From NCBI GenBank assembly GCA_949152475.1, contig OX424566.1:33296423-33360422 (forward strand): 64,000 bases of DNA. The letters are read 5' to 3'. The notes below the pieces were generated by a model, which saw only the letters and a program-made list of their open reading frames with translations, searched no databases and was not told the DNA's origin. The stretch is from Terebella lapidaria (lineage: Eukaryota; Annelida; Polychaeta; Terebellida; Terebellidae). The position numbers and the translations under genes are program-made. Below are positions 37,083 through 48,870 of the stretch, one piece after another (position 1 is the stretch's first letter; the number at the start of each line of letters is the position of its first letter).

Positions 37083-39179
37083 ATGACGACCAAACCCGTG
37101 CAACTGCCCGTCACGACCCCACAGCCGGCCCAGCCCACACCTCAGCTCTTTGAAGGGGTGTGCACCAAGTGTCAGTCTCCGACCCCAGCGCCGGCTCCTT
37201 TTCATGAAGGGGTGTCCGCACCACATCCGCAACGACCTTCATGCAGAAACCGTCGTCCTGAAGGGATGTTGCCCCCAACCGACCCAGAAACAAGTTCCGG
37301 GAAACCTCTAGTTCGTCGGATAACCGTTGTTCCGGCCAAGACAAGGGCAGACCTCCTAGACAGTGATTCAATAATGTCTCCGGTCTTGCGGTTGCCCCGC
37401 CTTATTTCGGCACGCCAAGTTGTTCGAGTCCGTGCTTTGGACACCACACTTGATGGACAAAAGTGGTTATCGGACTATACGACCCAGGACATTGTCGCGG
37501 CACAGCAAGCCGACCCCAGTGTCGGGAGAGTGCGACAATGGGTACTAGCTGGCACAAAACCAGACTCGAGAGAAGTTGCACGCCACGGGGAGGAGGTAAA
37601 GACACTTGTTTCTCGCTGGAACCTCCTGGTGCTACAAGACAGAGTACTGGTACGAAACACAAGACCCGACCCCGCTGGACGACGTGTGGTACAGACCGTG
37701 CTCCCTGTAGCACTCAGGACCCAAGTTCTGCACCAACTGCACGACCTGAAGATTGTCGGACATCTCGGCATACAGCGAACTATCGAGAGGGTCAGGCGCC
37801 GATTCTACTGGCCCGGCTTGGCACTGGATGTTGCCCGCTGGTGTGCCCGCTGCCCGCAATGTGTGACCCGCAAGGGTAAGCCGACCCCGAAAAGATCGCC
37901 CCTGACACAGTTGCCGACAGGAGCGCCGTTCGACCGAATAGCGATGGACATCCTCGACACCCACAAAGTCACGGGAAGAGGCCATCGGTACATACTTGTC
38001 GTGTCGGACTACTTCTCGAAGTACACGGACGCCTTTCCGCTACGGCGACATACGGCCAAAAATGTTGCCGACATCCTGGTGAACAGATGGATAGTTTACC
38101 ACGGTGTTCCCAAGGTGATCCATAGCGATCAAGGTACCGAGTTCGAGTCCTCTCTGTTCCGCAATGTCGTGCGTCTGCTAGGCGCTAAGAAGATTCGTAC
38201 GACCCCATATCGACCCCAAAGTGACGGCCAAGTTGAGCGTTTCAATAGGACATTGCTCAACATGCTGAGTGCGTTCGTCAGCGATCGTGCAAACGATTGG
38301 GACTTGCACTTGCCATATGTGTTAATGGCCTATCGAACCTCAGTACACTCGTCCACGGGATGCACCCCGCATCTGATGGTGTATGGACATGAGTGTAACT
38401 TGCCAGTCGACCTCATGTTTCCGACCTACGACCCTGAGCCTCTACCTCCGTGTGGTCCGGAGTATGTGGAGTATTTGCGGCAAGCCATCAGGACGGCCCA
38501 CGGTTTCGCCCAAGACCATCTCGAGAAAGCGGCAATTCGGCAAAAGATGGGTTATGACGCCCACGCGAAACCACGACCCCAGTTTCAACCAGGCGAACTG
38601 GTCCGGTATTATTATCTGCCACTCACGCAGAATAATAAGTTCGCTCGGCCCTGGACTGGTCCCTGGAGGATCATCGACCGTGTAACCGAGGTTGATTACC
38701 GAATCGCCCTGGTTTCCAACCCTCGGAACACTCGTGTTGTTCATCTGGATGTGCTCAAGCCATACGAAGGTGACAACCAAGCGGCCCACATCTACTCCGA
38801 CCCTGTACGACCCACGTCGTCGTCAAGCAAGTCCGACCCAGAACAGTCACCCGACCCCATGGGACTTCTCAAGGAGTTCTATTACCCTTGGGAGGTAACA
38901 GTCCAAGATCGGCATACCGATTCAGCCCAAACAGCTGAGTCTGACTCGCCAACGACCCAAAATCGTCAATCGCGACCTCCGACTTCATCCGGCCCAAGTC
39001 GACATCGGCAACGGAAAAGATCACGCAGATCAAGTTCCGACACACCAAAACCGGCACGCAAGACACGCAGGCAAAAGCCTGTGATATCATCCGACCCCGA
39101 GACAAGCGAGGCTACGCCCCCGCCTGCACGACCAAGTCGACCCAAACGCAACGCACGCAGACCGGCCCGCTACAGATAA
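37083..39179 (+). CDS. integrase-like frame of the Ty3/Gypsy element
   Basis: Contains an HHCC zinc-binding region (HDLKIVGHLG to CARCPQC) followed by an rve/DDE core (AMDIL, IHSDQGTEFE, QSDGQVERFN). A GPY/F-like module (GPWRIIDRV to VVHLDVLKPYEG) and a basic Ser/Arg-rich tail follow. The domain order is that of Ty3/Gypsy integrases. No chromodomain was recognised. Treat it as part of the LTR fossil. Confidence 0.88.
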   Translation: MTTKPVQLPVTTPQPAQPTPQLFEGVCTKCQSPTPAPAPFHEGVSAPHPQRPSCRNRRPEGMLPPTDPETSSGKPLVRRITVVPAKTRADLLDSDSIMSPVLRLPRLISARQVVRVRALDTTLDGQKWLSDYTTQDIVAAQQADPSVGRVRQWVLAGTKPDSREVARHGEEVKTLVSRWNLLVLQDRVLVRNTRPDPAGRRVVQTVLPVALRTQVLHQLHDLKIVGHLGIQRTIERVRRRFYWPGLALDVARWCARCPQCVTRKGKPTPKRSPLTQLPTGAPFDRIAMDILDTHKVTGRGHRYILVVSDYFSKYTDAFPLRRHTAKNVADILVNRWIVYHGVPKVIHSDQGTEFESSLFRNVVRLLGAKKIRTTPYRPQSDGQVERFNRTLLNMLSAFVSDRANDWDLHLPYVLMAYRTSVHSSTGCTPHLMVYGHECNLPVDLMFPTYDPEPLPPCGPEYVEYLRQAIRTAHGFAQDHLEKAAIRQKMGYDAHAKPRPQFQPGELVRYYYLPLTQNNKFARPWTGPWRIIDRVTEVDYRIALVSNPRNTRVVHLDVLKPYEGDNQAAHIYSDPVRPTSSSSKSDPEQSPDPMGLLKEFYYPWEVTVQDRHTDSAQTAESDSPTTQNRQSRPPTSSGPSRHRQRKRSRRSSSDTPKPARKTRRQKPVISSDPETSEATPPPARPSRPKRNARRPARYR

Positions 39180-40869
39180 CCCCGGCCTTGTTATCTGATT
39201 GATATCATTGATGATGAATTATGCATGTCTAATGGACTATGATATCATGTCATTCCCCATAATAATATATTATATTACAATAACAATATATGCATTTAAT
39301 ATGTACAAGATGTCAGTGAGGCAATTTCGGTATATATACACTTGATATGATTTCATAATTATGATGCTGGTGAATAATTGGTTTCGACCCCGTATAGCAT
39401 GTACCATTGTTCCGCGTGTGTTACGCACTAACTAAAATATCATGTCAAGTTTCTATCCATGTGTCAGCCGAAGAGGATAATACCAGTCACACCGTGAGTA
39501 AGGCCACTTAGTTGTCGAAGAGGTGTTAGTGTGATTCGTTCCGGAGTATGCGTCGACAGAGCCTCTACTCACTCCATGTAATATTCGGAGGAACGGCCCA
39601 GTGGTACGGGAACCAGTCACGGAAAAGCTATCATGCCAAGATGCGGCCTGTCACCAAATTCATCACCCAAATATTCAAAGCGCCACGGTGTGACCGACCC
39701 AGATCATTGCAACTTCGACCCCAACAATATAGCGGCCCCGTCGTCCTGTGAACTGGCTGATAATGAACGGAACGATGTCCGCCCCTGTGAGTGATTGATA
39801 TTAATATCTCAGCCTTTAATCACTGTGTGTCGTCTGCTAAACCGCAATTCGACCCCGTTAGTCTACTGTGCGCTAACTTGGAAAGAAAAGGAACGATAAA
39901 CTGTGCAGGTCACAAGGGTCGCACGAGCGCAGGTAGACCCTGTAGCTGTTCACAGCACCTCCATGAACTCCCCTTAATAATTTCAATAGTGAGTCGTCGG
40001 GCAAAAAGAGCCCAGTAATTCGAACAGTCGATAAGTACATTTAGGATATGTTTTGGAACGTGTAATCCAGGGGACGGCAGATGAACATTCGGAAAACTGG
40101 ACAGTGTGTGGACCCCCCTGCTGTCGTAACGGACCGGCCTGGTAGGTCGGAGAAGGATTGTACCCGCGTTTCCCTGACGACGGCCCCGCCTCGCGGCACA
40201 CACCCGGAACAACAACACGCTGCATGAGGATCGGATCCGAACAAGTATAAGGCCATACTTCACAAAACATGGCAGAATTCGACCCTGAACAAACCCGAAC
40301 TATTTCCACAATCGACCCAGTGAACTTGTCGGCCTCACATCACAGCGGCCCCGCCTTCTCCCGCCAGCAAATGTGGTCGGGAGTAGTAACGAACTTCGGC
40401 CTTGAACTGCCGGCCCTGTTGTGTCGGCCCCACAGGATAGTGACTTGGAAATCCTGGTCACGCTGATCTGCTCGACCCTGAACTGTCGGCCCAGCATCAT
40501 GTCGGCCCTATAGTGACACGGGAGAAGTAATCCTGGTCACTGTAATCATCTTGGTCGTGTAATTTGTCCATTCTACTAGAGAATGTCGAGGAGTTTTGTT
40601 TAATCATATCATTTCATCTCATACTCGTTGTTGTGCATGTATTTGTAAATGTATCATCGTAGTGACTGCTGACGGACTGACTGCTGACGTTTATTTTGAC
40701 GGTTAGGAATTTTTATTGTATGAAGTGTTTTCACATTGTCGCGCGGCGAGTGTGTGTGAGTGTTGGGGTTTGACCTTTTAGGACTTCTTAGCTTTTTATT
40801 GTTTAGTTTTGCGACGGTAGGGTCCGGGGAGGGTAATCTCCGAGGGCGTAGATTAATGAAGGGGTGTAA
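39180..40869 (+). other. non-coding 3' region of the LTR element
   Basis: 1.69 kb between the integrase-like frame and the 3' LTR without a convincing open frame. CGACCC hexamers continue through this stretch. The right end is purine-rich next to the LTR. Confidence 0.6.
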
Positions 40870-41657
40870 TGTAGCATTTTTAGTGACAGTAAACGCCCGT
40901 TCCCTCCCGCACACATCTCCATGACAACTCGCCCACGCATATTCTACACACCACGCTAAATATAACCACTACACGATCACTGCCTGGACAAAACATACAA
41001 AACCACGAATAACCACGCGGCCCCCAAACAAGGCAAACACAGGTCAAACAGCTCACACCTTCGGCCCCGTCCAATCAAATAATTCGACCCCAGTACACCG
41101 GCCTTGACCTTCACATGCACTTACTCATTTACATAGACATCACATGCACAGCATTCAGACCCAAACATGTCTCGCCACATACCGGGGAAACCCACTTTCC
41201 CGGTGAGATCAGCACACATCAGCACATACATAGCCAATGACACAACTCCGCTCACACTTGGCGGGAAAATACATGTACTCTGTCCCACGGCCCCGCAAAT
41301 CTGCGCAGTAGAGAAGAGGCAGCCCAAGTGAACGGACGTATTCTTGCAATGGCTGCAATAGTGTTATAAAGAAGATATATAAAGACAATACAGAAGTGGA
41401 TATATTTGTGAACTGTATAAACTGGAATATAAACTGTGAGACATATAAGAAGGACTATAATATAGCATATATAAGGATATAATTCGACCGGGAATATCAC
41501 TGGACTTTAGGAGTGATTGTCGGCCCTGATTGTGTGTGATTGAACATTGGATATTTATCATCACAATAAACAGTTGAAATATAACTGCCGGCTTGTTATT
41601 AGCACAACGACCCAGTTTAAGTCGGCTTGATATCGGCCGTGAACGATATTCTTCACA
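40870..41657 (+). repeat. 3' LTR
   Basis: 788 bp, the same length as the 5' LTR at a constant offset of 7269. It is preceded by a purine-rich stretch (AATGAAGGGG) that may be the polypurine tract. Confidence 0.93.
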
Positions 41658-41850
41658 TGTATATAGAGCTACAGATTAAAGAAGTGCCTATCACCAATGC
41701 AACAATGTGTGTATACCCAGCTGAACCTAATCCGTACCATCATATGTGTGATTACGTTGTTTGGGTTCAAGCAGGGGTTACAAGTTGCATATAGCCACAC
41801 GTCAAAAGTTCAGTGCGGGCCTTCTTAATTGCAGAGAGAGTCATCAACGG

Positions 41851-44100
41851 CATGGGGGACTATCCGTACCGTATAGAATGGTTTACGGCGGTTTGGTTCC
41901 GATTTACGCGTATTTGCCGACAATCAAAACAAAAGCGACCTGTACAATCGTGCTTCGATTACTACCTCAATAATCATCCATTTATCACCAAATGTATACA
42001 GGTAAGCATCGAGGCATATTTCTGATATAAGCAACTACGTTCATCGCAACAGGCACAATTTTGCTGGAAAACCACAAATCTTTTTATCGCATCACAAGTT
42101 CCGATTTACCGTCATGGTGATTCCAATTTACGTTGGTTTATATGTTTTGATGTTCCGATTTACCTACACTTATATGTCTAGATATTAGTTAAGAATATCA
42201 TTTGTTGCAATGAAAACAAATATGAACGCTTACATGGCAACTTTCTTACCTTCATACTTTGCGTCCGCACATGATTTTTGGCCGTAATTTTGTTTCGGAC
42301 CGTCAGATCAATTTGAAATCTTCTCATCTGGCATGAAACGTATTTTTTCACCAATTTTCAGGTCTTCAAAACTGAAAAAGTTGACAATCTACCCCAATGT
42401 TAAATTTCAGCCCGAAATGAGATCACGTGAATTCAAGCAAATTGGGCAATTTCATAATATTTGTGACCGCGAGCAATTTACAAAGTGATATTTTTTTAGT
42501 TTCAAGACATGTATTTGATCATATAATCTCTTTCCAAAGCAATGTGTGATTCAAACAGTGAATAACTTGCCAAGTTATTGTCTCCCCGCAGGGGAGACTT
42601 CTTAAACGCTCACTGAGATTCCCATGGGGAAAATACTCTGCGACTGCGGGAAAAACCTGGTGTCGAGGAGAAAATACTTGAAACTTTTGTTCCACAGCGT
42701 TGGACTTAACAATTCAGTTAATTAATATAATCTGGCGAATATTTTCGTCGAATGGAGCAAATTTGATCACTATCGCCGATTTACGTCAACATTTACATGT
42801 CGGCGGGGTTTGAGAATGCATACATCACCACGGTGTGCATTCAGTTAACCGGGTATCACTTTTGTCACTACTGCCGAGCCATCGCTCACTTCTCACGCTT
42901 ATACTTTCTATCAGTGCCTAATTTTCCTTGTTGTGGAGAATTAAAATTAGCCGTTTGTTTCGTTCCATTTTCTGACTGCATCTTTACTTTTAACACTCAT
43001 ACGCATTTATTTTTCGCTGTCCCACAACAGCTAATGTTTCGCTTGCAAAATGCAGAAGATTGATTACCGTGGTATTTATCGTTGGCAATGTGTAAAAGTT
43101 GGAATGGGCTCCGAGTTCAACACCACCGCCTTCAACATTGATATTTCAGTGCTTATAAATATTCCGACGGTACTCAAATTTATTGAACACTTCTCATATG
43201 GCATATATTGTCGCATATTTGTACACCATTGGCCACAAACAACTTTACGAATATATGGAATATTGGGCCAAATAGAAAACGGTGCTGAATTTTATGAACA
43301 CCTTGCTATTTTTTAATGGGCGTACTCGATCAGGGACTCGATTTTTTATAGGCGTACTCGATCAGTGTTCATACGAACGGTACCAATTGCTTTCACATCG
43401 GTATATTCGTCCGGCATGGACATCGTAGGCCTATATATTATGCGCACGGAATTAAATTGAAAACAGTGCTAGAAATGTTCGCGCTATTGACTTCTGTCAT
43501 CCGGGGAGATCTGGTGCTTTGCACCAGGTATGATTCTTGTATATATTCAAACTCGCAAATATGTTGTTTGAGGTGAAATTGAAGATATGAAATGAACCAT
43601 GGCAGAATATAAATGAATATCATTTATAATGTTGTAAAGCACGTATATTAGAATAGAGCAGAACCGGCCATATTCCCTTCCATCTAAGGCTCCATCAGCC
43701 ATCAAACGTCGTTAGGTCAGATGGTAGTTCAATATTTCCAAGTTATGTCAAAGTAAATTTAGAAACATTGCATAGTGTTGTCCATTCGAATGCTTTTACA
43801 AGTCTGGTAAGTCGGAACATACAACCACGTAAATCGGAACTGTGACCTGTACTCGTTTCGGTAAATCGGAACATAACCATTATACCCCACACAACACAGA
43901 AACTAGCAATTTCCCCACGCAAATGACATTTTATATACTCATAGGCTTTACATTATATAAATAGGCACACGGGACTCACATACCATCTGTTAAGCTGAAT
44001 TTTGCCCACAATTTCTCTCACATGGCGAAACGAACAAGCACACGTGAATCGGAACCAAACCGCCGTAAACCAACCTATACGGAATGGATAGTCCCCCGTG
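41851..44100. mobile_element. 2.25-kb non-autonomous TIR transposon with subterminal repeats
   Basis: The termini CATGGGGGACTATCCGTACC and CACGGGGGACTATCCATTCC (complement) extend about 65 bp with 9 mismatches. They are flanked by AACGG at 41846-41850 and 44101-44105. GTTCCGATTTAC occurs several times near the left end (about 41892, 42100, 42151). It occurs inverted as GTAAATCGGAAC near the right end (about 43830-43870), as expected of transposase-binding subterminal repeats. The CAC start recalls CACTA elements, but the five-base duplication does not. Short frames inside (for example 43050-43316) show no known domain. Confidence 0.8.
42563..42600. repeat. two adjacent short hairpins
   Basis: AATAACTTG-CC-AAGTTATT is followed directly by GTCTCCCC-GCA-GGGGAGAC, inside the 2.25-kb transposon. 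Confidence 0.6.
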
Positions 44101-44279
44101 AACGGGCTTGAGGCAGCGAATGTACATTCATTCACCTCGACTGATGCTATGTGGTTTCGTATGAGTACATCAAGCCATAGCATGATTTGATAATGTACAC
44201 GTCTTGTGTGCAAACGTAGTGAATCTGAAGTAGGTGGCAACTTTTCTGTTGTTTTTTTTTAATGTTAAATCTCGGTTCT

Positions 44280-45840
44280 CAGCTCATCCACACACAGATC
44301 GAAGATGTTTGGCACAGTACCACTGTTAATTGCCCAATGCTTCTTCAGTGTCGGGTGACATAACGCCCACACCCTTGAACAAGGAGGCTCAGTGAACATA
44401 TTCGATGTAGTCCTGAGCAATGATATGTACTGGGATGTACTTGCAGTTCTGTGAAGTACATGTACATGCCAGATCACATCCCAACTTCCTTAGTGAGTTG
44501 TTGAGCAACATGGATAAGTAGCACAAGAACATCAGTCTCTTTCTTGGTCTATTGCTGTATGCTGGTACTCACATTTGGCATCATGTTCTGCATGTAAGTG
44601 TCTGCTTCTTTTCGATTTGACATCAGGACTTTAGTGGGATCATTAGCAGAGGAGAACACGGCTTCCTGGTGTAAAACCCGCCAGCTACAACCAATTCACA
44701 CCCCTCTGGCAGCTTCTTGGCGACACATTCATTGCTGAAGAACTTCGTGAGGTTGGCCTTGTTTGCCTGAGATTACTTTCCGTATTGACCAATCCTCACC
44801 TGCACACCTTTGTCGCACGGCATGTTTGATTATAGACATCACCATGAGAGTAAATGTCGAAACCCACGTCAAAGCGACGACATGATGCTGTGGAGTGGCC
44901 CAGGATACTGGTTGTGAATCCATCTGCTGAATCTCTAAAAGAAGGTGGCATAATTTACATTTTAGGCTTCCCGATAGTTTGAACTAGTGCCATGGCATCT
45001 ACAATGTATCAGGCCAACTCAAATATCGAAGAATAGGTCATCACAAGTTCCATATCATTCTTATCGGTGGCAGACATACCACCATCTGTTTCGGCAAGTC
45101 GGGCGGCAAGTATATGCAGGTGCGTGCACCAAATTGATAAGTTCATCCAGATGTACATTGATGCCAGCTAGTTATGCAACAATGAGTTATCAAAATAGAT
45201 CACGGTCTGGTTTGCTCAGCTTGTTGTTTTCCATGGATGTGGATAATTTAACTACATGTACATACAATTCGTCAAATGTCTTGCGCTTGTGTTTTGTTAA
45301 AGGTTCATAAACCCTGAGGTTTTTGGAAGACAGTCGATCACTCATGTAATCATGCAAGCATTGTTCACCACGGGTGTATACACTCATGATATCATCCTTC
45401 ACACCTACCTTTGTTGAGATGCTAACTAGCTCCAGGTCCATGGACTCGAACATCCTTGTGTCGGTGTGTCTCCTCTGTGGGATTTTGGTCCATACCGAAC
45501 ATCACGTACTAGCTATCGGAATCACAAGACCTGGAATTGTGAGTAAAACCTCCACCTGTCCGGGTTGGTTTCACTTTCATACCCAGCACACCTCCAGATA
45601 TTTTGCCCAAGCAGTTCACGTGCTCAAGGGCTTGGTCTGCATGTACTTGATTGAACACACCGACACAAAAATGGCGGCCGGTCCAGGATTCTGAGAGATG
45701 AACAAGATGTTGCCAAACTGGCAAAGCGAATATAGACTTTCCAAACGTTCGAGTCTATGAATACTGGACTTGTGATCCATTGGGTTTGGGACAAAACAAG
45801 CTAGGAGAGGTGTAGCGAGTTTTAAGCACCTATTCATGGA
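44280..45840 (-). pseudogene. decayed member of a multicopy invertebrate gene family, minus copy
   Basis: On the minus strand, pieces read in order DQALEHVNCLGKISGGVLG, CLHDYMSDRLSSKNLRVYEP, KTFDELYVHVV, KPDRDLF, LAETDGGMSATDK, QPVSWATPQHHV, CELVVAGGF and EADTYMQ. The order (KADR-L motif, an ELVVAGGF-type segment, then an EEADT segment) recalls a family of repeated uncharacterised proteins in invertebrate genomes. Several stops and frame changes show it is dead. Function unknown; it may be the passenger of a mobile element. Confidence 0.6.
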
Positions 45841-45959
45841 TATTACACCGTTCCGACTTGCTCAATCCGACTAAAAGTTTTCCTCACGACCAAACAAAAA
45901 AGTGGTTACATTCTTTTCATCACTGACACTTGAAGACGGCACAATTTTCACAACCTGTG

Positions 45960-46770
45960 GTACTTGCATGACTACATAAGTGATCGACGGTTTTCAGAAG
46001 CAACTTCAGGTTTTATGAACTTCTTACAAAAAGCGAGTTCAAGACATTTGACGATTTGCACGAAGTTTACTCTGCCACACCCATGGGAATCAACAAGACT
46101 ACCAAAGCAGACCGTGGTCTATTTCGACGGCTTCTTGTTGAAACACAAGCTGGCAGGAATGTGCATCTGGGTGAACTTCTCAAACACGAATTGGTACACA
46201 TGCCTTTGGTACTTGCTGAAACACATGGTAGTATGATTTCCACTGAAAGGCTCAGATATTCTGCATATTGGAATTATATGGAACTTGTGATGAATTATCC
46301 TCTATAATTGAGTTGGTCTGTAGCATTGTAGATGTCATGGTACTAGTTCTAACCATTGGGAAGCCTAAATTATGTCATTGCCTCTGGAGATTCAGCAACT
46401 GCATTCACTACCAGTATCCTGGGCCACTTCACAGCATCTTGTCCCTTTGATGTGTTTTTCGACAATTCATGTCATCGTGATGTCTCCAGCAAACATCCCC
46501 ACATGACAAAAGTGTGCAGGCAATAATCGGTCACTCCGAAGAGTGACAAGGCAGGGAGGTGAGCTGGTTAAACTTCACAAATCTTACAGCAAACAAGGTC
46601 GACCGCATGGAATTATTTTGCAATGTTGCCAAGAAGCCGCTAGATGGGTGATAATTGCTTGTAGCTGGCGGGTTTTCACGCCACGAAATCATGTTCTCCT
46701 CTGGTAATCAACCCACTACTGTAACAATCCTGATTTAAAATCGAAAAGAAGCAGACACTTACATGCAGAA
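45960..46770 (+). pseudogene. decayed member of the same gene family, plus copy
   Basis: Reads LHDYISDRR, KTFDDLHEVYSATPMG, KADRGLFRRLLVETQAGRNV, HLGELLKHELVHMPLVLAET and then DNA similar to the minus copy through TGGCGGGTTTTCA to ACTTACATGCAGAA. It is head-to-head with the copy at 44280-45840 and shorter at the 3' end. It is partly open (46056-46307) but broken elsewhere. Confidence 0.6.
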
Positions 46771-46861
46771 TACTGCCAAATTTGGGTAGCAGCGTACAGT
46801 GATAGACCAAGAAAGACACAGATTTTCTTGTGCTTCTTATCCATTCAATAATTTGGAGCAT

Positions 46862-48120
46862 GAGAACCCCGAACCTAGTAATCAGCTATCAGACTTGGTG
46901 TATAAGTGATTAACATCAGTCGATCATTTCTACCATCCTAAAATACATACATCATACACGAAAGTATTAACCGGCGTTGTTTTAATAGCAACACTAAGTG
47001 AAAGACTTCGTTGAATAAAGAATCACTCACCTCAATCACTCTGAATCCAGTCTATCGGACCACATCCCTGCTGTAATTGATAAGCGCCCAGCAACTTATG
47101 CCCAATCCGTTAACGTGAGCTCCGTGTTATACTCAGGCTCCGTGGCGTCACTATTGTCCAGGCGAGGCAATGGATGAGCCCACTAGATCAAGGGCGGGCA
47201 CTTGCTCTCACCCATTGTGTCCAATAGTCCGAGGCACTACTTTTTTGGCGGAGGCATTGCCGACGGCTGAATTATCACCGGTATTGTCTGGCCCCATCAC
47301 TCCGCTCTCGTGCATTATTCGGCAGTAGATATAACCGTTTTATTAATGTAGAACACTTTTGAATGCTCTGATATTGTGTGTGAATCTAGACGCCCCTTAT
47401 GTAGCTAGATGTTTTCACCGGGTAATCATTTCCTGACACATGGCCGCAACGACAAAAGAGCCTTTCCAAACAGAGTTTTAATAGGACATTCGCATTGCAT
47501 TTTTATGGGAATTTTTTAGTTGATTAAGTAGAGACATATAGCATACCGCACATTTACCGCACCGTACATATTCCGCACCGTACATAAGTAAGATGATCCT
47601 CAGTAGTACTATTATTATCATGTTCGACCATGATTTTCACGCAATGCAAAACAAACAGCCCGTTTTTAAATGCAGTGTATCGAATTTTGAATATATGCAA
47701 CATAATACATAATGTCCGTTTTTAATTTATTTTCTTGACATTCTTGACTTCTTTTGGTGTATTGTTAATTGTGTCAATCTTGTTCACGTGGACGTGTACA
47801 TGACATGTTATTTGCGCTACTTAATCTTCATTCTTGCTCTGCGAGCGACCGATTTTGGTACAGTAATATCTTATCATGCACCCGGTGATGCTGAAGTCAA
47901 CACGTAGCTATAAAACAATAAGACCACGATGGGATGAACGTGAGGGTGCGTGTGTATGTCGAATATGTAATGTTTCAGGTTTATTTCAATAAGCAAGTGT
48001 CGGATGCATGTGTGGCATTCGGACTTTTTGATTCGACTGTACATCATCATAGCTACTGATAGATCTATGCACGAATAAATTATGACCTTTTAATTAAACA
48101 CAAATTAACAAATTAATTAT
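46862..48120. other. no gene recognised
   Basis: AT-rich sequence. A short tandem of CCGCACCGTACAT-like units lies at about 47545-47585. Nothing else recognisable was seen. Confidence 0.35.
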
Positions 48121-48164
48121 ATGCCAAATCGCATCCAGCAACATATTTTAGTGTATTCTGTTTG

Positions 48165-48320
48165 GAACAAACATACAGCCCGACCTTACATTTACATCCG
48201 GAGCCTCACTCTCGTCATCAGGGTCAGATAATCAGTAAATATAATTGTTTCTACTGTACACTCGGTAGAATAATTATACAACTGCCCCTATCTCACCCAC
48301 AAAATCATAACCAATCGAAA
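48165..48320 (+). repeat. family R copy
   Basis: Shares ACAGCCCGACC, CGTCATCAGGGTCAGA and TTGTTTCTACTGTACAC, ending near TATACAACTGCCC, in the same order as the full copy. Confidence 0.65.
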
Positions 48321-48454
48321 CATTCCAAAAATCCGCTACAAAGGAGTTTGAGGACAGGATTTCGTGTGCATAATATCGAATCGCCCTTTAACTAGTTCGA
48401 TATTAATTTCGGGTCGTATAATTGATACTTGCCGGATATAATGTGATTTGAATT

Positions 48455-48870
48455 GATGCTCTGGGTATTAATGTGTATTGATTTCGTGTATCGGGCTTGT
48501 GATGATTTCAGTTTTTCCATAGTAAATTTTCCTTTTCTAAGCAGCAACATTCCTATGTCACCGGCCTATGGTGTGTTTGTTTCTCAACTTATACGCTATT
48601 CCAGAGCTAGTTGCAAATATGAGGACTTTTGTCTATCGAAGTGCCCAGCTAGTCTCTAAACTGCTGCGACAAGGATATGTTTACCAAGACTTATAGCTGC
48701 GTTTAAGAAATTCTATGGACGTCATCATGATAAATACACCAAATCCATGTCTGCCATGCAACTAGATCTATTTTCATGTTAATTTTGGGGAATTCATGAC
48801 GGGTGCCACTAGTGGGGCAGGAAATGCTCACTCTTTCCGGAACACCTGATTTCACCTCCTAATGGCCATT
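48455..48870 (+). pseudogene. retroelement protein fragment
   Basis: The frame includes FSFSIVNFPFLSSNIPM, PAYGVFVSQLIRYSRASC and YEDFCL. FYGRHHDKYTKSMSA-type sequence follows further on. I recognise this as the C-terminal part of reverse-transcriptase proteins common in invertebrate genomes, family not resolved. It is a fossil with about two or more breaks. Confidence 0.6.

Larger units (their letters stand above)
33601..41657 (+). mobile_element. Ty3/Gypsy LTR retrotransposon, young and incomplete
   Basis: An 8.06-kb element with 788-bp LTRs that start TGTAGCA and end TTCACA. The four-base target duplication TGTA lies at 33597-33600 and 41658-41661. Recognised parts are a primer-binding site beginning TGGCGCC, a gag-like frame, an integrase-like frame with a GPY/F-type module, and a long non-coding 3' stretch. 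It lacks the full set of pol domains, so I regard it as broken, with about one break, and non-autonomous. The LTRs show no differences where compared, so insertion was recent. It is visibly more GC-rich than its surroundings and landed in the degenerate tandem repeats. Confidence 0.92.
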
